Origin: Herbiconiux sp. L3-i23
GTDB taxonomy: Bacteria > Actinomycetota > Actinomycetes > Actinomycetales > Microbacteriaceae
Assembly (NCBI RefSeq): GCF_023734115.1
Contig: NZ_AP025737.1
Location: forward strand, 744,001 to 808,000
Length of the DNA stretch: 64,000 nucleotides
Direction of reading: 5' to 3'
In this document: in pieces, positions 60,969 to 64,000 of the stretch
Position numbering within the stretch: position 1 is the stretch's first letter
How the letters are laid out: every line of letters starts with the position of its first letter
The notes under the pieces: model-generated
Told to the model about the DNA's origin: nothing
The model's database searches: none
What the model saw: the letters and a program-made list of their open reading frames with translations, nothing else
Program-made: the position numbers and the translations under genes

Positions 60969-61547
60969 TCACGGCCTCCAGGGCGTCGGGTCGAAGGGCG
61001 GGTCGGTGCGTCGGTCGCCGATGCGGGCGCCGATGCGGCCGCCCGCGGAGAGTGCGACGACGACGAGCACCTCGTCGGGGGCGGGAGCATCGGCGACCCG
61101 CGTGGTCATGGCCTGATAGTGCGACCGCGTGCCCGCCGCGGTGATGTGGCAGAGCGGCACCGCGACGGAGGTCCCGGCGGGCCCGCGTGCCTCGGTCGAC
61201 GCGATGACCGCGGTGCCTCCGGCGCCGAGCCGCACGACGTCGGAGAAGAACGGGTTGTGCACGAGGGCGTCGCCGTGCTCGGCCTCGCCGTCGAGCCCGA
61301 CGACCACGGCCTTGCCGAACGCCTCCACCGGGGCGCCGAGTGCGTCGAGTCCGCGACGCATGATCGCCTGGGCCAGCGGCGGGCAGAGGCGGCGCACCTC
61401 GGGGGAGAGGTCGTCGACGCGGCGTCCGACCCACGGGTTCGCGACGACCGCGGCGACCGCGACGCGCACCAGGGGAGCACCGTCGCGTGATCCGTGGTCG
61501 TCGAAGACCTCGTCGCGCTGCACGCTGAAGCGGCGGACCGGGCTCAC
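60969..61547 (-). CDS. DUF1185 (amino-acid-synthesis family) protein, copy 1
   Basis: 192 residues from GTG. Same family as copy 2: DALGAPVEAFGKAVVVGLDGEAEHGDALVH, PLCHITAAGTRSHYQA and RVADAPAPDEVLVVVAL. The GTG overlaps the GntR stop by 3 bases (GTGA), so it is translationally coupled to the regulator. The divergence between copies suggests a heteromer or two different substrates. Confidence 0.85.
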   Translation of the reverse strand: MSPVRRFSVQRDEVFDDHGSRDGAPLVRVAVAAVVANPWVGRRVDDLSPEVRRLCPPLAQAIMRRGLDALGAPVEAFGKAVVVGLDGEAEHGDALVHNPFFSDVVRLGAGGTAVIASTEARGPAGTSVAVPLCHITAAGTRSHYQAMTTRVADAPAPDEVLVVVALSAGGRIGARIGDRRTDPPFDPTPWRP

Positions 61548-62227
61548 TGCTTCGTCTCGCCGGGGAAGACCATCGCGCCGAGGAGCGCGTCCTGACTCGC
61601 CCGCACGTGCTCGCGCATGAGCCGCTCGGCGGTGGATTCGTCTTTCGCGGTGATGATCGCGAGGACGCGGCCGTGCTCGGCGTCGCTCTCGACCAGGCGA
61701 CCGGGGCGGGAGAGCGAGGTGGCCACCAGCCGCGGGTAGGCGAGCTGGTTCATCAGCATCGTGTAGTGGGTGCGCAGCTTGCGGTTGCCCGACCCCCGCA
61801 CGATGAGGTCGTGGAACTCGCCGACGAGCTCGGTGTAGCCGTCGACGTCGTCGCGGGCGACGGCCTCGTCGGAACGGGCGACGTTCGCGCGCAGCGCGAC
61901 GAGCTCGGGGATCTCTCCACGGGCAGCGAAGAGGCGGGCCGCTGCCCCCTCGAGGATCTCCTTCATCTGGAACAGCTCGACCATGTCCGACCGGGTCGGG
62001 GTGGAGACGAACGTTCCGACCCGCGGACGGATCTCGACGAGTCCCTCCGTCTGCAGCTGCTTGAGCGCTTCGCGCACCGGAGTGCGGCTGACCCCGTACT
62101 CCGCGGCCAGGGCGATCTCGGAGAGCCCGACTCCGGTCTCGAGGTCGCCGGCGATGATCTTGGCGCGCAGACGGTCGGCGACCATGAGCTGCATGCTCTG
62201 CGTCTCGGACGCCGTCTCGTCTTGCAT
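61544..62227 (-). CDS. GntR/FadR-family (FCD) transcriptional regulator
   Basis: 227 residues from ATG. The N-terminal winged helix-turn-helix (about 12-75) has LAAEYGVSRTPVREALKQLQTEGLVEIRPRVGTFV. The C-terminal FCD domain (about 85-215) carries the metal-site acid and histidines (VGEFHDLIVRGSGN, SDAEHGRVL, MREHVRAS). FCD regulators sense carboxylates or other small acids. It is the first gene of the operon with DUF1185, the deacetylase fold and the asparaginase-like gene, and divergent from the alpha/beta hydrolase. Confidence 0.93.
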   Translation of the reverse strand: MQDETASETQSMQLMVADRLRAKIIAGDLETGVGLSEIALAAEYGVSRTPVREALKQLQTEGLVEIRPRVGTFVSTPTRSDMVELFQMKEILEGAAARLFAARGEIPELVALRANVARSDEAVARDDVDGYTELVGEFHDLIVRGSGNRKLRTHYTMLMNQLAYPRLVATSLSRPGRLVESDAEHGRVLAIITAKDESTAERLMREHVRASQDALLGAMVFPGETKQ

Positions 62228-62388
62228 GCCAGTGACGATAGAGCGGTGCGCGCAATGGTGTCAACGTGCGGCGCTGCCATGCAAGTAACGATCTGTGGTG
62301 CTGAATATTTCGCGTTTGTTTCAGTCTTTGTCGGCGGTGGCGCGGCGGTTGACATGCCGGTGGCGAGGTGTGAATACTCGTCGCTACC
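62228..62388. promoter_or_regulatory. Divergent promoter region with candidate GntR operator
   Basis: For the operon (minus): TTGACA at 62259-62264, 18-base spacer, TATCGT at 62235-62240, 7 bases before the ATG. For the hydrolase (plus): TTGACA at 62349-62354, 18-base spacer, AATACT at 62373-62378, 10 bases before the ATG. Both suggest starts at or within a few bases of the codon. An inverted repeat, CTTGCATGCCAG (62221-62232) with CTGCCATGCAAG (62274-62285), 11 of 12 matched, brackets the operon promoter and may be the operator. CATGCAA recurs at 62388-62394. Confidence 0.65.
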
Positions 62389-63225
62389 ATGCAACAGGCC
62401 CCCCGGTTCGTCGCAGAACGAACGCTCACCGATTCCGCCCCTCGGATCGCCTTCTTCGAGTTCGGCGACCCCGCCGGGCCTTCCGTCGTGCTGCTGCACG
62501 GCGTCGGCAGCTCGGCGTCGACCTGGGCCGAACTCGCGCCGCTGCTCGACCCGGCGCGTCACTACCTGCTGCCCGACTATCGCGGCCACGGAGCGTCCGA
62601 CGCGCCCGACGGCCCCTACGTCGTCGACGATTTCGTCGCCGACCTCGACCGCCTGCTCGATGAACGGGGCATCGCCGACGCCGACCTCGTCGGCTTCTCG
62701 ATCGGCGCGGTCATCGCCCTCGCCTTCGCTCTCGCTGAACCAGAGCGGGTGCGGAGCCTCGTGCTGCTCAGCTCGATCGCCGGTCGCACCGACGCCGAAC
62801 GCGAACGGGCACTGTCACGACTCGACCTGATCCGCAGCACCCCGCCGGCGGAGCTGGCGCCTTCGAGCGGCGAACGCTGGTTCAGCGAGGAGTTCCGGGC
62901 CGCCCGCCCCGACCTCGTCGAGGCCGAACTCGCGATCGTCGGCTCCGTCCGACACGCCCCCTACGCCGCCGCGTACGAGGTGCTCGTCGAAACCGATCAG
63001 CTCGACCGGGCTCCCGAGGTCGCCGTCCCTGCGCTCATCGTCACCGGCGAGAACGACGCGGGATCGACGCCCGCGATGTCCGAGAAGCTCGCCGCGCGCA
63101 TCGCCGACTCCCGGCTGCACATCCTTCCCCGACTCAAGCACTACATGCACATCGAAGACGCCCCCGCCGTCGCCGCCCTGGTGAACGGCTTCCTCGACGA
63201 GATCGCAGCGCCGCCTCGTCCGTGA
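62389..63225 (+). CDS. Alpha/beta-hydrolase
   Basis: 278 residues from ATG. The fold is standard: oxyanion HGVGSS, nucleophile elbow VGFSIGAVIALAFA (Ser about 104), acid GENDAG and a late histidine in ILPRLKHYMHIED. The family includes small-molecule esterases, C-C hydrolases and lactonases. It is divergent from the GntR operon and 83 bases ahead of the BMP-type lipoprotein gene, so it likely acts on the same imported compound or a product of it. Confidence 0.9.
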   Translation: MQQAPRFVAERTLTDSAPRIAFFEFGDPAGPSVVLLHGVGSSASTWAELAPLLDPARHYLLPDYRGHGASDAPDGPYVVDDFVADLDRLLDERGIADADLVGFSIGAVIALAFALAEPERVRSLVLLSSIAGRTDAERERALSRLDLIRSTPPAELAPSSGERWFSEEFRAARPDLVEAELAIVGSVRHAPYAAAYEVLVETDQLDRAPEVAVPALIVTGENDAGSTPAMSEKLAARIADSRLHILPRLKHYMHIEDAPAVAALVNGFLDEIAAPPRP

Positions 63226-63307
63226 CCTCCTGATCTATTTCCGATCAGGACAGCTCCACCCGCACCATCACCCTCCACAGCACCACCTTCTAGAGAAGAG
63301 ACGCACA

Positions 63308-64000
63308 ATGAGAAAGTCCTCCTGGTTCGGCGGCACCGCCCTCGTGGTGACCGCATCGCTTCTGCTCGCCGGCTGCGCCGGGGGGAGCGACGACCCCGGC
63401 GCCGACGGCGGTTCCGGAGGCGACGAGGTCACCATCTCGGCGCCCCTCAGCGGTCAGCTCGGCGACCAGAGCTTCATGGACTCCGCCAACGAAGGCCTCG
63501 AGCGTGCCGCCGCCGACCTCGGCGTCACCGTCAGCGTCATCGAGGCGGGCGCCGACGACGCTCCGGCCTGGGAGCGCAACCTCACCGAGGCCTCGGCTTC
63601 GGGCGAGAACGACCTCATCGTCACCGGCGGAACGGTGATGGCCTCGACGCTCGAGCGCGTCGCAGCCCAGTTCCCCGACCAGCAGTACCTGATCTTCGAC
63701 TCCGAGTCGGTCGGCGACAACGTCACCGGCATCTCGTACGCGCAGAACGAGGGCGCCTTCCTCGTCGGCGCGCTCGCGGCGATCATCAGCACCAACCCGG
63801 ACTCGTTCCCCCGCTCCACGGGTGCGAACAAGATCGGCCTGGTCGGCGGCATGGACATCCCCGTCATCCGCGACTTCGCGGTCGGGTACGAGCAGGGCGC
63901 GAAGGCGATCTCGCCCGACATCACCGTCGACCTGCGCTTCGTCGGCGACTTCGAGAGCGCGCAGGGCGCCTACGACATCACGACCGCCATCTTCAACGAC
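63308..64000 (+). CDS. BMP-family solute-binding lipoprotein of an ABC importer (partial)
   Basis: 231 codons to the window edge, from ATG at 63308. Lipobox LAGC with Cys23, then a Gly/Asp-rich linker. The mature part matches the basic-membrane-protein (Bmp/PnrA/Med) family: APLSGQLGDQSFMDSANEGLE, LIVTGGTVMASTLERVAAQFP, GISYAQNEGAFLVGALAA, and GLVGGMDIPVIRDFAVGYEQGAKA. Known members bind nucleosides or purines and work with ABC permeases and an ATPase, which should follow beyond base 64000. Its place next to the hydrolase and divergent operon suggests it imports the substrate. Confidence 0.92.
   Translation, partial: MRKSSWFGGTALVVTASLLLAGCAGGSDDPGADGGSGGDEVTISAPLSGQLGDQSFMDSANEGLERAAADLGVTVSVIEAGADDAPAWERNLTEASASGENDLIVTGGTVMASTLERVAAQFPDQQYLIFDSESVGDNVTGISYAQNEGAFLVGALAAIISTNPDSFPRSTGANKIGLVGGMDIPVIRDFAVGYEQGAKAISPDITVDLRFVGDFESAQGAYDITTAIFND

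Overview
The window is GC-rich, densely coded DNA from an actinobacterium, most likely the family Microbacteriaceae (inference). The case rests on several features: the GlgE-type alpha-glucan pathway, GatCAB, DUF3097, DUF3072, a DUF222/HNH (13E12-type) gene, frequent GTG starts, and many starts that lie 6-8 bases after a TANNNT -10 box, as expected for leaderless transcripts. No prophage, integrase, transposase or CRISPR array was seen. Most of the window reads as chromosomal core with small accessory patches.

Layout. 302-3057: an unrecognised multi-domain membrane protein and a thioredoxin/TPR protein, closed by a strong terminator. 3314-4825: a polyprenyl-phosphate sugar transferase. 5301-18313: an alpha-glucan block with glgE-glgB divergent from glgP, a GH92 hydrolase/GT4 glycosyltransferase pair, and glgX. 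18334-21016: cysteine desulfurase and mnmA (tRNA 2-thiouridine), separated by three palindromic repeats. 21066-28570: a secreted RCC1-repeat protein, ligA, a Tat-exported phosphoesterase and an exported alpha/beta hydrolase. 28631-32058: gatCAB. 32043-42842: small enzymes and regulators (two VOC proteins, an MFS exporter, a TetR regulator with a candidate operator, an FAD oxidoreductase plus SRPBCC protein, an FBP zinc protein, a TMEM175-like channel, a methyltransferase, GNAT, a DUF6412-like protein, a decayed yidC-like pseudogene, DUF3097).

42886-45141 is the most repeat-rich stretch: four palindromic units with related linkers lie on one side of a DUF222/HNH gene, and an inverted copy of the linker plus a 38-bp direct repeat lie on the other. 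45150-55726 carries a phosphoesterase, DUF3072, an F420-dependent oxidoreductase, DedA, an acyltransferase, a Gly/Asp-rich protein with a DUF2236 partner, a YcnI copper-type operon, tRNA-Arg(CCG), a PNPOx-family flavoprotein, an NADP reductase, a transglutaminase-like protein and a lipoprotein. 55887-58353 is argS plus an LmeA-like (DUF2993) protein.

The most interesting locus is 58449-64000. A GntR regulator, two DUF1185 paralogs, an HpPgdA-like deacetylase-fold hydrolase and an asparaginase-fold amidohydrolase form one tight operon. It is divergent from an alpha/beta hydrolase and a BMP-family solute-binding lipoprotein that runs off the window. From the families present I infer uptake and stepwise hydrolysis of a cyclic amide or imide (imide to half-amide to dicarboxylate plus ammonia). 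This is a hypothesis, not a recognised named pathway.
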